Source: VRUE01 sp035712345 (GTDB lineage Bacteria; Actinomycetota; Thermoleophilia; Solirubrobacterales; 70-9). From it: DNA of 13,673 nt. Location of the stretch: contig DASTAY010000032.1 of assembly GCA_035712345.1 (NCBI GenBank), positions 1 to 13,673 on the forward strand, given 5' to 3'. A program made the position numbers and the translations under genes. Shown piece by piece: positions 1 through 6,590 of the stretch. A model generated the notes under the pieces. That model ran no database searches and was not told the DNA's origin. It was given only the letters and a program-made list of their open reading frames with translations. Every line of letters begins with the position of its first letter. Positions within the stretch are counted from its first letter, which is position 1.

Positions 1-87
1 CGCGTCCTCGATGCCCGAACGGGCGAGCTGATCAGGCGGCTCACCCTCGATCCGAGCCGGGACTACCAGCCGATCGGAGGGGGCTGA
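1..87 (+). CDS. IS481-like transposase, C-terminal fragment
   Basis: Only the last 28 residues are in the window, in frame from base 1 to a TGA at 85-87. The readable tail contains GELIRRLTLDPSRDYQPIG. This matches the C-terminal tail I know from actinobacterial IS481-type DDE integrases/transposases, in which an 'R-LDPTRDYQ' strand follows the rve catalytic core. The DDE residues and the helix-turn-helix lie upstream of the window, so intactness cannot be judged. The following DNA has the repeat structure of an IS end, which supports the call. Identification rests on a short tail, so family-level confidence is moderate. Confidence 0.65.
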   Translation, partial: RVLDARTGELIRRLTLDPSRDYQPIGGG

Positions 88-89
88 GG

Positions 90-135
90 TGTCTACGATG
101 TCCCGCGACATCTGTCTCCGATGTCGCGACACATC
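90..135 (+). repeat. Two tandem 23-nt repeats in the IS terminus
   Basis: Copy 1 (90-112) starts TGTCTACGATGTC and copy 2 (113-135) starts TGTCTCCGATGTC; both end ACATC. Each contains a dyad: GATGTC-4nt-GACATC in copy 1 (97-112), and the 10-bp palindrome TGTCGCGACA in copy 2 (122-131). Repeated dyads inside an IS end are plausible transposase-binding sites; that role is inference. Confidence 0.6.
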
Positions 136-141
136 ACAAAA

Positions 142-215
142 AGCGGCTGAAGGGATTCGAACCCTCGACCTTCTGCATGGCAAGCAGACGCTCTAGCCAG
201 CTGAGCTACAGCCGC
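142..215 (-). tRNA. tRNA-Gly (anticodon GCC)
   Basis: The minus strand folds as a complete cloverleaf: acceptor GCGGCTG/CAGCCGC, D stem GCTC/GAGC with GG in the loop, anticodon stem TCTGC/GCAGA around the loop TTGCCAT, and a T arm with the loop TTCGAAT. The anticodon GCC (plus-strand 179-181) decodes GGC, the main glycine codon in such a GC-rich genome. The discriminator is U (base 142), usual for bacterial tRNA-Gly, and CCA is not encoded. Transcription runs out of the tRNA into the IS end beginning about 3 nt downstream, so its normal terminator may have been displaced. Confidence 0.96.
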
Positions 216-225
216 ATGGGAGGGA

Positions 226-231
226 TTATAG
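226..231 (-). promoter_or_regulatory. -10 box of tRNA-Gly, overlapping the VOC stop codon
   Basis: A perfect TATAAT reads on the minus strand at 231-226, 10 nt before the tRNA 5' end (215), which is correct spacing for a -10 element with a very short leader. The same bases encode the end of the upstream VOC gene (codons CTA TAA). No convincing -35 hexamer is seen at 17-18 bp spacing. Confidence 0.6.
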
Positions 232-738
232 GCGGGGGTCGCTCGGCTGCTCGCCGAGCTCGGCGAGGAGGTCGTGGAGGTCGAGCGGCGCGGTGGCCAT
301 CGCGATCTCCTCGCCGTCGGGCGAGCGGGGCCATTGCTCGCGCGGGCGGTCACGGTAGAGCTCGAGGCCGTTGCCGTCGGGGTCGCTCAGATACAGCGCC
401 TCGCTGACGCCGTGGTCGGACGCGCCCTCGAGCGCGATTCCCGCCTGCGAGAGCCTGCGCAGCGCGTCGGCGAGCGAACGTCGGTCGGGGTAGCGAATCG
501 CGACGTGGAAGAGGCCCGCCGTCCCGAGCGGCGCCGGGGGCGCTCCCTTCGAGTACCAGGTGTTGAGGCCGATGTGGTGGTGGTAGTCGCCGGCCGACAC
601 GAAGGCCGCCTCGTCGCCGATCCGCTGCTGCAGCTCGAAGCCGAGCACGCCGCAATAGAACTCGAGCGCGCGGTCGAGGTCGGCCACTTTGAGATGGACG
701 TGGCCGATGTCGACACGGGAATCGATCGGGTCAGCCAT
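226..738 (-). CDS. VOC-superfamily protein (catechol-2,3-dioxygenase/glyoxalase-like)
   Basis: A 170-residue protein with the paired beta-alpha-beta-beta-beta modules of the vicinal oxygen chelate fold. Candidate metal ligands sit where the family has them: His13 (HVHLKV), His78 (GLFHVAI) and Glu126 (GNGLELYRD). The LYLSDPDGNGLELY block is typical of CatE-like ring-cleavage dioxygenases and their single-domain relatives. Residues after about 130 form a family-atypical tail with a short acidic helix (LHDLLAEL). The ATG overlaps the end of the RNase HI gene by 8 nt, so it is the last gene of the coupled EF-G2 cluster. The substrate cannot be read from sequence; dioxygenase, glyoxalase, epimerase and antibiotic-binding activities all occur in the family. 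Confidence 0.85.
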   Translation of the reverse strand: MADPIDSRVDIGHVHLKVADLDRALEFYCGVLGFELQQRIGDEAAFVSAGDYHHHIGLNTWYSKGAPPAPLGTAGLFHVAIRYPDRRSLADALRRLSQAGIALEGASDHGVSEALYLSDPDGNGLELYRDRPREQWPRSPDGEEIAMATAPLDLHDLLAELGEQPSDPRL

Positions 739-1132
739 CGCCGTCCAGAGCTGCGTTCACGAGACGATCGGCCTCGGCGTTCTGAGCGCGGCGGACATGG
801 CGGATCGACCAGCTCTCGAAGGGACTAAGAGCCCGCTTCACCTCGGCGTGCAGCTCGCGCAGCGTCGGGTCCTTGACCTTGTACTCCCCCTTGACCTGGC
901 GCACGATCAGCTCCGAATCGCCGACCAGCTCCAGCTCGGTCGCGCCGAGCTGGCTCGCCCGCTCGATCCCGAGCAGCAGCGCCCGGTACTCGGCGACGTT
1001 GTTGGTGGCGGCGCCGATCCGCTCGCCGCGCTCCTCCACCACCTCGCCGTCGGCGGCCTGCACGACGGCGCCCACCGCCGCCGGCCCCGGGTTGCCGCGA
1101 GCGCCCCCGTCGACGTTGACGACAAGCTTCAT
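731..1132 (-). CDS. rnhA: Ribonuclease HI family protein, single domain
   Basis: A 133-residue RNase H-fold protein that cleaves the RNA strand of RNA:DNA hybrids. The catalytic acidic set is complete: Asp8 in VNVDGG, Glu49 in NNVAEYRALL, Asp72 in LVGDSELIV and Asp122 in NAEADRLVN. The short form with NNVAEYRALLLGIE resembles the archaeal/actinobacterial type rather than E. coli RnhA. In mycobacteria a related domain is fused to a C-terminal phosphatase domain (Rv2228c); here the gene stops after the RNase H domain. I chose the ATG at 1132, which begins MKLVVNVDGG, over an upstream in-frame start: the earlier codons lie inside the preceding gene and give a low-complexity Arg-rich extension. 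The ATG overlaps the upstream stop as ATGA, implying translational coupling. Confidence 0.92.
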   Translation of the reverse strand: MKLVVNVDGGARGNPGPAAVGAVVQAADGEVVEERGERIGAATNNVAEYRALLLGIERASQLGATELELVGDSELIVRQVKGEYKVKDPTLRELHAEVKRALSPFESWSIRHVRRAQNAEADRLVNAALDGDG

Positions 1133-1644
1133 GCCGGGACGCCGAGCGCCAGGCGCCCGCCTTCTCCGGCGCGCGCATTCCACTCGCGGGCGGAGCCGTC
1201 CAGCTGGTCGATCTCATCGCCCCGACCGAGCTGGAACACGGCGCGCAGCTCGTCGCCGAGGTCGACGCCCCATTGGTACCAGCAGAGGTCCCAGGCGACG
1301 GTCACGCGGACCTCGCTGGGCGACCCCGCGGCGGCGCCGATCGAGACGCGCGGCTCGCCGAGCGTCCTTGTCAATCCCCCGACTGTGCGCGCCGCCTCGC
1401 TCGTGTTGAAGCGCTCGACGGCCCGATCGAGGCGGCTGCGCGGCGACTCGGTCGGCTCCGGCTGCGGCCGGCGCCCGACGTTTGCGCCCGGCGCGGCCGG
1501 GTCGACCCAGCCGAGCCGCTCGGCGCGACCGCGACACAGCTCGCAGACGCGCCGTGGACCGTCCTTCGGGCTCATGTAGCTGCGGGTGCGCTCCCCGGCC
1601 AGGATGGTCCGGCCGCAGACAGCACAGATCTCGTCAGGGCTCAC
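1129..1644 (-). CDS. Zinc-ribbon protein of unknown function
   Basis: A 171-residue protein I do not recognise. Seen: an N-terminal four-cysteine module, CAVCG (Cys7, Cys10) and CELC (Cys34, Cys37), a likely treble-clef or ribbon Zn site; a Pro/Arg/Glu-rich linker (about 50-75); a short helix (RLDRAVERFNTSEAARTV); and a C-terminal hydrophobic/aromatic beta-rich part containing WDLCWYQWGVDL. There are no membrane segments. It starts with GTG overlapping the EF-G2 stop (GTGA) and ends overlapping the rnhA start (ATGA), so it is made in step with both. Mycobacteria also have a zinc-ribbon protein next to RNase HI (Rv2229c/Rv2228c), but this protein does not obviously look like that one. A nucleic-acid- or ribosome-linked role is only a guess from context. 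Confidence 0.8.
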   Translation of the reverse strand: MSPDEICAVCGRTILAGERTRSYMSPKDGPRRVCELCRGRAERLGWVDPAAPGANVGRRPQPEPTESPRSRLDRAVERFNTSEAARTVGGLTRTLGEPRVSIGAAAGSPSEVRVTVAWDLCWYQWGVDLGDELRAVFQLGRGDEIDQLDGSAREWNARAGEGGRLALGVPA

Positions 1645-3716
1645 GCCGCAACGCTAGCAGCGGCGACGACCCGATCGGCGAGCTGCTGCGGCACCGGCTC
1701 GTAGCGCTCGAACTCTGCCGTGAAATCGGCCCGGCCGCCGCTGATCGAGCGCAGATCGGGGGCGTATTCGAGCACCTCGGCCATCGGCACCTCGGCCCGC
1801 ACCTCGGTCACCGCGCCCTTCGGGTCCATGCCGAGCGGATGGCCGCGCCGCGAGTTGAGGTCGCCGATCACCTCGCCGACGCAGTCCTCCGGGCAGCTCA
1901 CCGTCAGCCGCACGATCGGCTCCAGCAGGACCGGGTCGGCCGCCTCCATCGCCTCGCGGAAGGCCATCGAGCCGGCCAGCCTGAAGGCCATCTCCGAGGA
2001 GTCGACGTCGTGGTGCTTGCCGTCGACCAGTCGCACCCGCACGTCCTTGACCGGATAGCCGGCGACGGTGCCGTGGCGCATCGCCTCCTCCACCCCCTTC
2101 TCGACGGCGGGGACGAAGCCGCCGGGGATCGCGGCGCCCTTGATCCGGTCGACGAACTCCAGGCCGACCCCCTCCTCGGCGGGCTCGATCTCGATCCGGC
2201 AGTCGGCGAACTGCCCGCGGCCGCCGGACTGCTTCTTGTAGCGGGCATGGGCTTCGGCCGGCCGCCGGATCGTCTCCCGATACGGGACGCGCGGCGGGTG
2301 CAGCTCGATCTCGGCACCGAAGCGGCGCTTCATCCTTTCCACGATCACCTCGATGTGGACCTGGGTCAGCCCGGCGAGGATCTGCTCGCCCGTCTGGGGA
2401 TCGCGGTGGACGTCGAGGGTCGGATCCTCCTCGCTGAGCCGACGCACCGCGGCCGCGGCCTTCTCCTCGTCCCCCTTCGTCTTCGGCTCGTAGGCGAACG
2501 CCATCACCGGCGAGGGAAGGTCGAGGCGGGGAAAGGCAAGCTCCTCCTGGCCCTCGCAGAGCACGTCGCCCGCCTGCGTGTGCTTCAACTTGGCAACCGT
2601 GCCGATCTCCCCCGCGCCCAGCTCCGTCACCTGCGTCAGCTCGCCGCCGAGCGGGCGGCCGAGCTGGCCGATGCGCTCCTTCTCCCGCCTGGCGACATTG
2701 ACGACGTGGGAGTCTGAGCGCAGCGTGCCGCGATAGACGCGCAGCATGTTGAGCCTCCCCGCATAGGGGTCGGCAAGCGTCTTGAAGACATAGGCGACGA
2801 GCGGGCCGCTCTCGTCGGGGGCAACCGCGATCGGCTCGCCGGCCTCGCCCAGCGCGGCGACGGGGCCCCGCATCGCCGGCGAGGGCAGATCCTCGACCAG
2901 GGCGTCCAGCAACCGGTTGACGCCGAGGTTGCGGGTCGCCACGCCGCAGGTCACCGGGAAGATCCGCCCGGCGGTGACGCCCTGCTTGAGCACGGCGACG
3001 ATCTCGGCGTGGTCGATCTGCTCGCCGTCGAGGTAGCGCTCCATCAGCTCGTCGGAGTTCTCCGCCACCTCGTCCATCAGCCTCTCGCGGTATTCCTCTG
3101 CCTGCGCGCGCAGCTCGTCGGGAATCTCGACCCGCTCGGCATTGCCGCGCTCCTCGCCCTCGTAGAGAAATGCCTCGAGGTCGATCAGATCGATCACGCC
3201 GCGCACCTCGTGCTCTGCGCCGATCGGGATCTCGGTGGCGACCACGTGGGGACCGAAGGCCGTCTTGAGCGAATCCAGGACGGCGAAGAAGTCGGCGCGC
3301 TCGCGGTCGAGCATGTTGACGAAGACCAGGCGCGCCAACCCCTCGGCGTCCGCCCGCCGCCAGAGCCGCTCGGTCTGCACCTCGACCCCGGCGACGCCGT
3401 TGACGACGACCACCGCGGCGTCGCACACCCGCAGCGCCGCCGCCGCGTCGGCGACGAAGCTCGGCTCGCCCGGCGTGTCGATCAGGTCGATCTCCCGCCC
3501 GTCGTGCTCGAAGCAGGCGACCGAGGCGCCGATCGACATCCGCCGCTCGCGCTCGTCGGGCTCGGAGTCCGAGACCGTGGACGCCTCGGCGACCCGGCCG
3601 AGCCGCCGCGTCGCCCCCGCCTCGAACAGCAACGCCTCGTGCAGGCTCGTCTTGCCGCAGCCCCGATGCCCGATCAAGGCGACGTTCCTGATCCGATCTG
3701 CGGCCTTGTGCGGCAC
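1641..3716 (-). CDS. fusA2: EF-G-like translational GTPase (EF-G2/FusA2 type)
   Basis: A 691-residue protein with full EF-G architecture: G domain (about 8-270), domain II (about 305-390), and domains III-V to the end, including the RYKKQSGGRGQFADC strand of domain IV. P-loop GHRGCGKTS (16-24). Two GTPase motifs differ from canonical EF-G. The switch II DTPGHVDF motif is DTPGEPSF (80-87), so the catalytic His is Glu84; the NKMD guanine motif is NMLDRERADF (134 on), losing its Lys. NxLDRERADF and the divergent switch I place it with the FusA2/EF-G2 paralogue family rather than the housekeeping factor, which usually sits by rpsL/rpsG/tuf. Mycobacterial FusA2 is reported not to support ordinary translocation. 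It starts with GTG, lies 20 nt after whiG, and has a TAACCT box 6 nt before the start. It overlaps the next gene by 4 nt. Confidence 0.9.
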   Translation of the reverse strand: MPHKAADRIRNVALIGHRGCGKTSLHEALLFEAGATRRLGRVAEASTVSDSEPDERERRMSIGASVACFEHDGREIDLIDTPGEPSFVADAAAALRVCDAAVVVVNGVAGVEVQTERLWRRADAEGLARLVFVNMLDRERADFFAVLDSLKTAFGPHVVATEIPIGAEHEVRGVIDLIDLEAFLYEGEERGNAERVEIPDELRAQAEEYRERLMDEVAENSDELMERYLDGEQIDHAEIVAVLKQGVTAGRIFPVTCGVATRNLGVNRLLDALVEDLPSPAMRGPVAALGEAGEPIAVAPDESGPLVAYVFKTLADPYAGRLNMLRVYRGTLRSDSHVVNVARREKERIGQLGRPLGGELTQVTELGAGEIGTVAKLKHTQAGDVLCEGQEELAFPRLDLPSPVMAFAYEPKTKGDEEKAAAAVRRLSEEDPTLDVHRDPQTGEQILAGLTQVHIEVIVERMKRRFGAEIELHPPRVPYRETIRRPAEAHARYKKQSGGRGQFADCRIEIEPAEEGVGLEFVDRIKGAAIPGGFVPAVEKGVEEAMRHGTVAGYPVKDVRVRLVDGKHHDVDSSEMAFRLAGSMAFREAMEAADPVLLEPIVRLTVSCPEDCVGEVIGDLNSRRGHPLGMDPKGAVTEVRAEVPMAEVLEYAPDLRSISGGRADFTAEFERYEPVPQQLADRVVAAASVAA

Positions 3717-3722
3717 GCAACG

Positions 3723-3728
3723 AGGTTA
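3723..3728 (-). promoter_or_regulatory. Candidate -10 box (TAACCT) for the EF-G2 gene
   Basis: The minus strand reads TAACCT six bases before the GTG at 3716, within the 20-nt gap after whiG. It fits TANNNT, and the position would put transcription start at or next to the GTG, giving a leaderless mRNA. No Shine-Dalgarno sequence is present to explain initiation otherwise. No clear -35 is seen. Confidence 0.35.
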
Positions 3729-3736
3729 GCCCGCCG

Positions 3737-4510
3737 CTATGCCTCCTGCAACGAGGATTTGAGTCGCATCACTGCCTTGGTGTGGAGCTGGGAGACACGC
3801 GACTCGGTGACGCCGAGGACCTCGCCGATCTCCCGCAAGGTGAGGTTCTCGTAGTAGTAGAGGGCGACGACGAGCTGCTCGCGCTCCGGCAGGCCGGCGA
3901 TCGACTCGGTCAGGCGGTCCTTGATCTCGCTGCCGGCGAGCGCCTCCTGGGGATCGTCGGCGCGCGGGTCGGAGATCGTGTCGAGCAGCGAGACCGAGTC
4001 GCCGGAGGAGTCGGAGATCGTCCAGAGCTCGTCGAGGGCGTAGATCGACGAGTTGGCGATCTCGAGCAGCGAGGTCTGCAGTTCGTCCTCGGTCAACCCC
4101 ACCTTCGCGGCCAGCTCGGCCTCGGTCGGCGCCCGCTGCAGCTCGTGCTCCAATTTCGACTGCGCCGCCTCGATCTCTCGCGCCCGCGAGCGCACCGAGC
4201 GCGGCACCCAGTCGAGCGAGCGCAGCTCGTCGATGATCGCCCCGCGGATCCTGGTCATGGCGAAGGTCTCGAACTTGATCCCGCGCTCGGGCTCGAAGCG
4301 CTCGATCGCCCCGATCAGGCCCATCAGGCCGTAGGAGATCAGGTCGGCGTCCTCGACGTGGGACGGCAGCCCGGCGCCGAGCCGCCCGGCGACGAATTTG
4401 ACCAGCGGCGAGTAGGCGACGACGAGGCGCTCGCGCGCGGCTTTGTCCCCGTCCCCCTTGTAGCGCCGCCACAGATCGCGGAGCTCGACCTCTTTTACGC
4501 CGGTTTCCAT
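3737..4510 (-). CDS. whiG: RNA polymerase sigma factor, WhiG/FliA (sigma-28) family
   Basis: A 257-residue group 3 sigma factor. Region 2 spans about 28-107, with the core-binding and -10-recognition helices (DADLISYGLMGLIGAIERF, GIKFETFAMTRIRGAIIDEL). Region 3 is about 108-160. Region 4 is about 205-252, with the -35-reading helix-turn-helix (LTLREIGEVLGVTESRVSQL). No N-terminal region 1.1 is present. Known: the family comprises FliA, for flagellar genes, and actinobacterial WhiG, which starts spore maturation; WhiG genes often lie near dprA/xerC as here. Whether it drives sporulation, motility or something else cannot be told, since no flagellar or whi target genes are in the window. A TAGAAT box lies 12 nt before the ATG and no Shine-Dalgarno is seen, so the leader is probably very short. 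Confidence 0.93.
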   Translation of the reverse strand: METGVKEVELRDLWRRYKGDGDKAARERLVVAYSPLVKFVAGRLGAGLPSHVEDADLISYGLMGLIGAIERFEPERGIKFETFAMTRIRGAIIDELRSLDWVPRSVRSRAREIEAAQSKLEHELQRAPTEAELAAKVGLTEDELQTSLLEIANSSIYALDELWTISDSSGDSVSLLDTISDPRADDPQEALAGSEIKDRLTESIAGLPEREQLVVALYYYENLTLREIGEVLGVTESRVSQLHTKAVMRLKSSLQEA

Positions 4511-4522
4511 GGAATTCGCTCG

Positions 4523-4528
4523 ATTCTA
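4523..4528 (-). promoter_or_regulatory. Candidate -10 box (TAGAAT) for whiG
   Basis: TAGAAT, 5 of 6 consensus bases, reads on the minus strand 12 nt before the whiG ATG in the 52-nt gap after xerC. Transcription would start about 5 nt before the ATG. A TTGCCC upstream is spaced too far (20 bp) to be a normal -35. Confidence 0.4.
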
Positions 4529-4562
4529 TGGCTGGCAGAGCATAAGTTGGGCAAAGAGCTCG

Positions 4563-5450
4563 TCATGCACGCGGGTGGGTCGCAGCGTAGGCCTCCCGCA
4601 GGCGAGCGGCATCGACACGAGTGTAGACCTGCGTCGTCGATATCGAGGCGTGGCCGAGCAGCTCCTGGATCGCGCGCAAATCGGCGCCGCCTTCGAGCAG
4701 ATGCGTGGCGAAGCTGTGCCGCAGGGCGTGCGGCGAGACCCCGGCGGCCAGCGCGGCCTCCCTGACCCAGAGCGCGAGCCGGCGGGTGACGTCGGAGCCG
4801 GAGAGGCGCCGACCGCTCTTGGAGAGGAAGAGCGCGGCCTCGCGCGGGTCCGACGCCAGGGCGCGGCGGCCCTTCTCCAGATAGCGACGCAGGGCGCGTT
4901 GCGCGGGCTCGCCCACTGGCAGCAGTCGCTCCTTGGAGCCCTTGCCGAGCACCCGCAGCTGCTCGGTCTCGAAGTCGCAGGAGCCCGTGTCGAGGTTGAC
5001 GATCTCCTCGCAGCGCAGCCCGCACGAGTAGGCCAGCTCGAGCATCGCCCGATCGCGCAGCTGCAGCGACGTGCGCGCCGGGATCCGCTCCAGCAGCGTC
5101 CGCATCTCCTCGCCGCTCAACACCCGCGGCAGCTTCTCCTCGCGCTTCGGGCTGGAGACGAGGTCGGCCGGGTTCTGCCCCACCCGCTCGGTACGGACGA
5201 GGAAGTCGAAGAGGCCGCGCACGGCGGCGAGCTTGCGCGCCACGGTCGCCGCCGAGGCGCCCTGCGAGGAGAGGCCGGCGCCGTAGCGCCGCACATCGCG
5301 ATGCCGCACCGCGCCGAGCTCCAGCCCCCTCCCCTGCGCCCACTCGACGAACTGCCCCAGGTCAACCCCGTACGCCCTGCGCGTGCGCTCAGCCAGATTG
5401 CGCGCGCGCATGTCGCGATCGTATGCGGCAAGCGCCTCGTCCCAGGTCAC
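4563..5450 (-). CDS. xerC: Tyrosine recombinase XerC/XerD
   Basis: A 295-residue protein, the usual Xer length, with the N-terminal SAM-like core-binding domain (about 1-90) and the C-terminal catalytic domain (about 108-290). All catalytic residues are visible: Arg146 (CGLRCEEI), Lys170 (GKGSKER), His241 and Arg244 (HALRHSF), His267 (LLGHASI) and nucleophile Tyr276 (TQVYTRV). The spacing equals that of E. coli XerD. Known role: resolving chromosome dimers at dif with a partner recombinase and FtsK. XerC rather than XerD is inferred from the neighbouring whiG and, further off, dprA. It starts with GTG; no good Shine-Dalgarno lies in front, and the next ATG (Met14) would cut into the first helix. 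The gene follows the L,D-transpeptidase terminator, so it probably has its own promoter, which I could not identify. Confidence 0.93.
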   Translation of the reverse strand: MTWDEALAAYDRDMRARNLAERTRRAYGVDLGQFVEWAQGRGLELGAVRHRDVRRYGAGLSSQGASAATVARKLAAVRGLFDFLVRTERVGQNPADLVSSPKREEKLPRVLSGEEMRTLLERIPARTSLQLRDRAMLELAYSCGLRCEEIVNLDTGSCDFETEQLRVLGKGSKERLLPVGEPAQRALRRYLEKGRRALASDPREAALFLSKSGRRLSGSDVTRRLALWVREAALAAGVSPHALRHSFATHLLEGGADLRAIQELLGHASISTTQVYTRVDAARLREAYAATHPRA

Positions 5451-5488
5451 CCGAATGTGATTCGCCGCGCGGCCTCCGGCGCCTCCCC

Positions 5489-5540
5489 AAAAGCGCCGTA
5501 GAGGTTCGGACCGCTATTCGACCCAAACCTCTACGGCGCT
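5489..5540 (-). terminator. Intrinsic terminator of the L,D-transpeptidase gene
   Basis: Perfect 15-bp inverted repeat: arms 5492-5506 (AGCGCCGTAGAGGTT) and 5526-5540, 19-nt loop. On the minus strand it lies 6 nt after the transpeptidase stop and ends in TTTT (5492-5489). It separates the transpeptidase from xerC. Confidence 0.85.
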
Positions 5541-5546
5541 CGGAAG

Positions 5547-6584
5547 TCAGCCGATGTAGATCGGGGTTCCGACCTCAACTCGGTCGTACAGTTCTTCCAC
5601 GTCGGGGATCGACATGCGGACGCAGCCGTGCGAGGCGGCGGAGCCGAGCGACCAGGTCTCTTCGGTGCCGTGGATGCCAGCGCCTTCGAAGATCCCCATC
5701 CAGCGGGCCTTGATCGGGTCGTCGGGGCCGGGCGGAATCACCTGGCCGGCGAGGTCCCCCGCCCAGGCCGAGTCGGGCACGTGCCAGGAGGGGTTTTCTT
5801 CCTTTTCCTGGATCGCGTAGAGGCCTTCGGGCGTTTCCAATCCTTCCTGGCCGACCGCGACGGTGTAGGACTTGGCCAGCTTCAGGTGTTCCCAGAGCCG
5901 CAGGGTGAAGGTGGCCCGGTCGAGCGTCAGGTAGGACGGGTACTCGGCGGCGACTTCCTTGGCGGTCACCTCCGGCTTCACCGGGTGGGTGCGGGCGGCG
6001 ATCGTGTGATCGGCGTCGGCGTTGAGGACGGCGGCGCGCAGCTGCCGGGTCAGCAGGTTGTCGCGCAGCTTGCGACCGTACTTGGCGGGGGTGATCTCGA
6101 GCGAGTCGCCACTGGCTTCGACGTCGGCGTTCTGCGCTTCCCGATCGATCTCGCCGGCGACATGGCGGACGAAGCGATTGATCGTCCGCTGCGAATAGGC
6201 GATGCCGGCCGGGACGTCTCGGTCGACGCTGCCGCCGGTGACGTAGCGGACGACGCGGGTCGGGAACCCGCCCGAGCGGCTGGCGTCGAGCGCTTCCTCG
6301 ACGGCCCGATCGAGGTTTGCGCGCACCTGGAGGCGCTTTCCGTCGAGCGTCCAGCTCTCACCGTCATAGCCGACCCGGAGCGAGTGCCGCAACGGCGCCA
6401 GCAGCTGTCGCCGCACCGCCCGCTTCGCTTCGGCTTCGTCCATCCCCTCGACGTCGACGCCGCCGACGCTCACCCCCTCGGCGATCACGCCGTCCTGCGA
6501 CCCGTCGTATGCGAACGCCGCGCCCACGAGGACGAAGAGCGCGCCAACGCCCGTAAGAGCGGCAATTCTGGCTTTACGACCCAT
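5547..6584 (-). CDS. L,D-transpeptidase (YkuD domain), membrane-anchored
   Basis: A 345-residue cell-wall enzyme that forms 3-3 cross-links or attaches groups to peptidoglycan outside the membrane. An N-terminal basic stretch and hydrophobic segment (about 3-26) form a signal anchor or signal peptide. Residues about 38-200 look like two repeats of the peptidoglycan-binding/VanW-associated domain common in Gram-positive Ldts (VSVGGVDVEGMDEAEAKRAV; ITPAKYGRKL). The YkuD domain is about 217-345, with His305 (GIHGT) and the SHGCVRM motif holding catalytic Cys321, complete to the last strand (VEVGTPIYIG). It is a single-gene unit: divergent promoter on one side, strong terminator on the other. No Shine-Dalgarno is seen, and a TAGACT box stops 6 nt before the ATG. 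Confidence 0.92.
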   Translation of the reverse strand: MGRKARIAALTGVGALFVLVGAAFAYDGSQDGVIAEGVSVGGVDVEGMDEAEAKRAVRRQLLAPLRHSLRVGYDGESWTLDGKRLQVRANLDRAVEEALDASRSGGFPTRVVRYVTGGSVDRDVPAGIAYSQRTINRFVRHVAGEIDREAQNADVEASGDSLEITPAKYGRKLRDNLLTRQLRAAVLNADADHTIAARTHPVKPEVTAKEVAAEYPSYLTLDRATFTLRLWEHLKLAKSYTVAVGQEGLETPEGLYAIQEKEENPSWHVPDSAWAGDLAGQVIPPGPDDPIKARWMGIFEGAGIHGTEETWSLGSAASHGCVRMSIPDVEELYDRVEVGTPIYIG

Positions 6585-6590
6585 CGAGAA

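Larger units (their letters stand above)
1..138 (+). mobile_element. Right end of an IS481-like insertion sequence (partial)
   Basis: The window opens inside an insertion sequence. Seen: the last 28 codons of a transposase (stop at 85-87), then about 50 nt of terminal DNA carrying two 23-nt tandem repeats and ending in ACATCACA near 138. Known: IS481-family elements end in CA and their transposases end in a Leu-Asp-Pro-Ser/Thr-Arg-Asp-Tyr-Gln tail like this one. The left end lies outside the window, so target duplication and element length cannot be checked. The exact last base (137-139) is uncertain because it runs into an A-tract. Confidence 0.7.

Noticed and set aside
142..215. tRNA-Gly as a phage/ICE attachment site
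   Set aside because: The adjacent mobile DNA has a DDE-transposase tail and IS-type end; the only tyrosine recombinase in the window is a housekeeping Xer over 4 kb away, and no repeated tRNA fragment is seen.
1482..2717. Plus-strand open frame opposite EF-G2
   Set aside because: It mirrors EF-G2 codons, has no family features, and crosses the real boundary between two well-supported genes.
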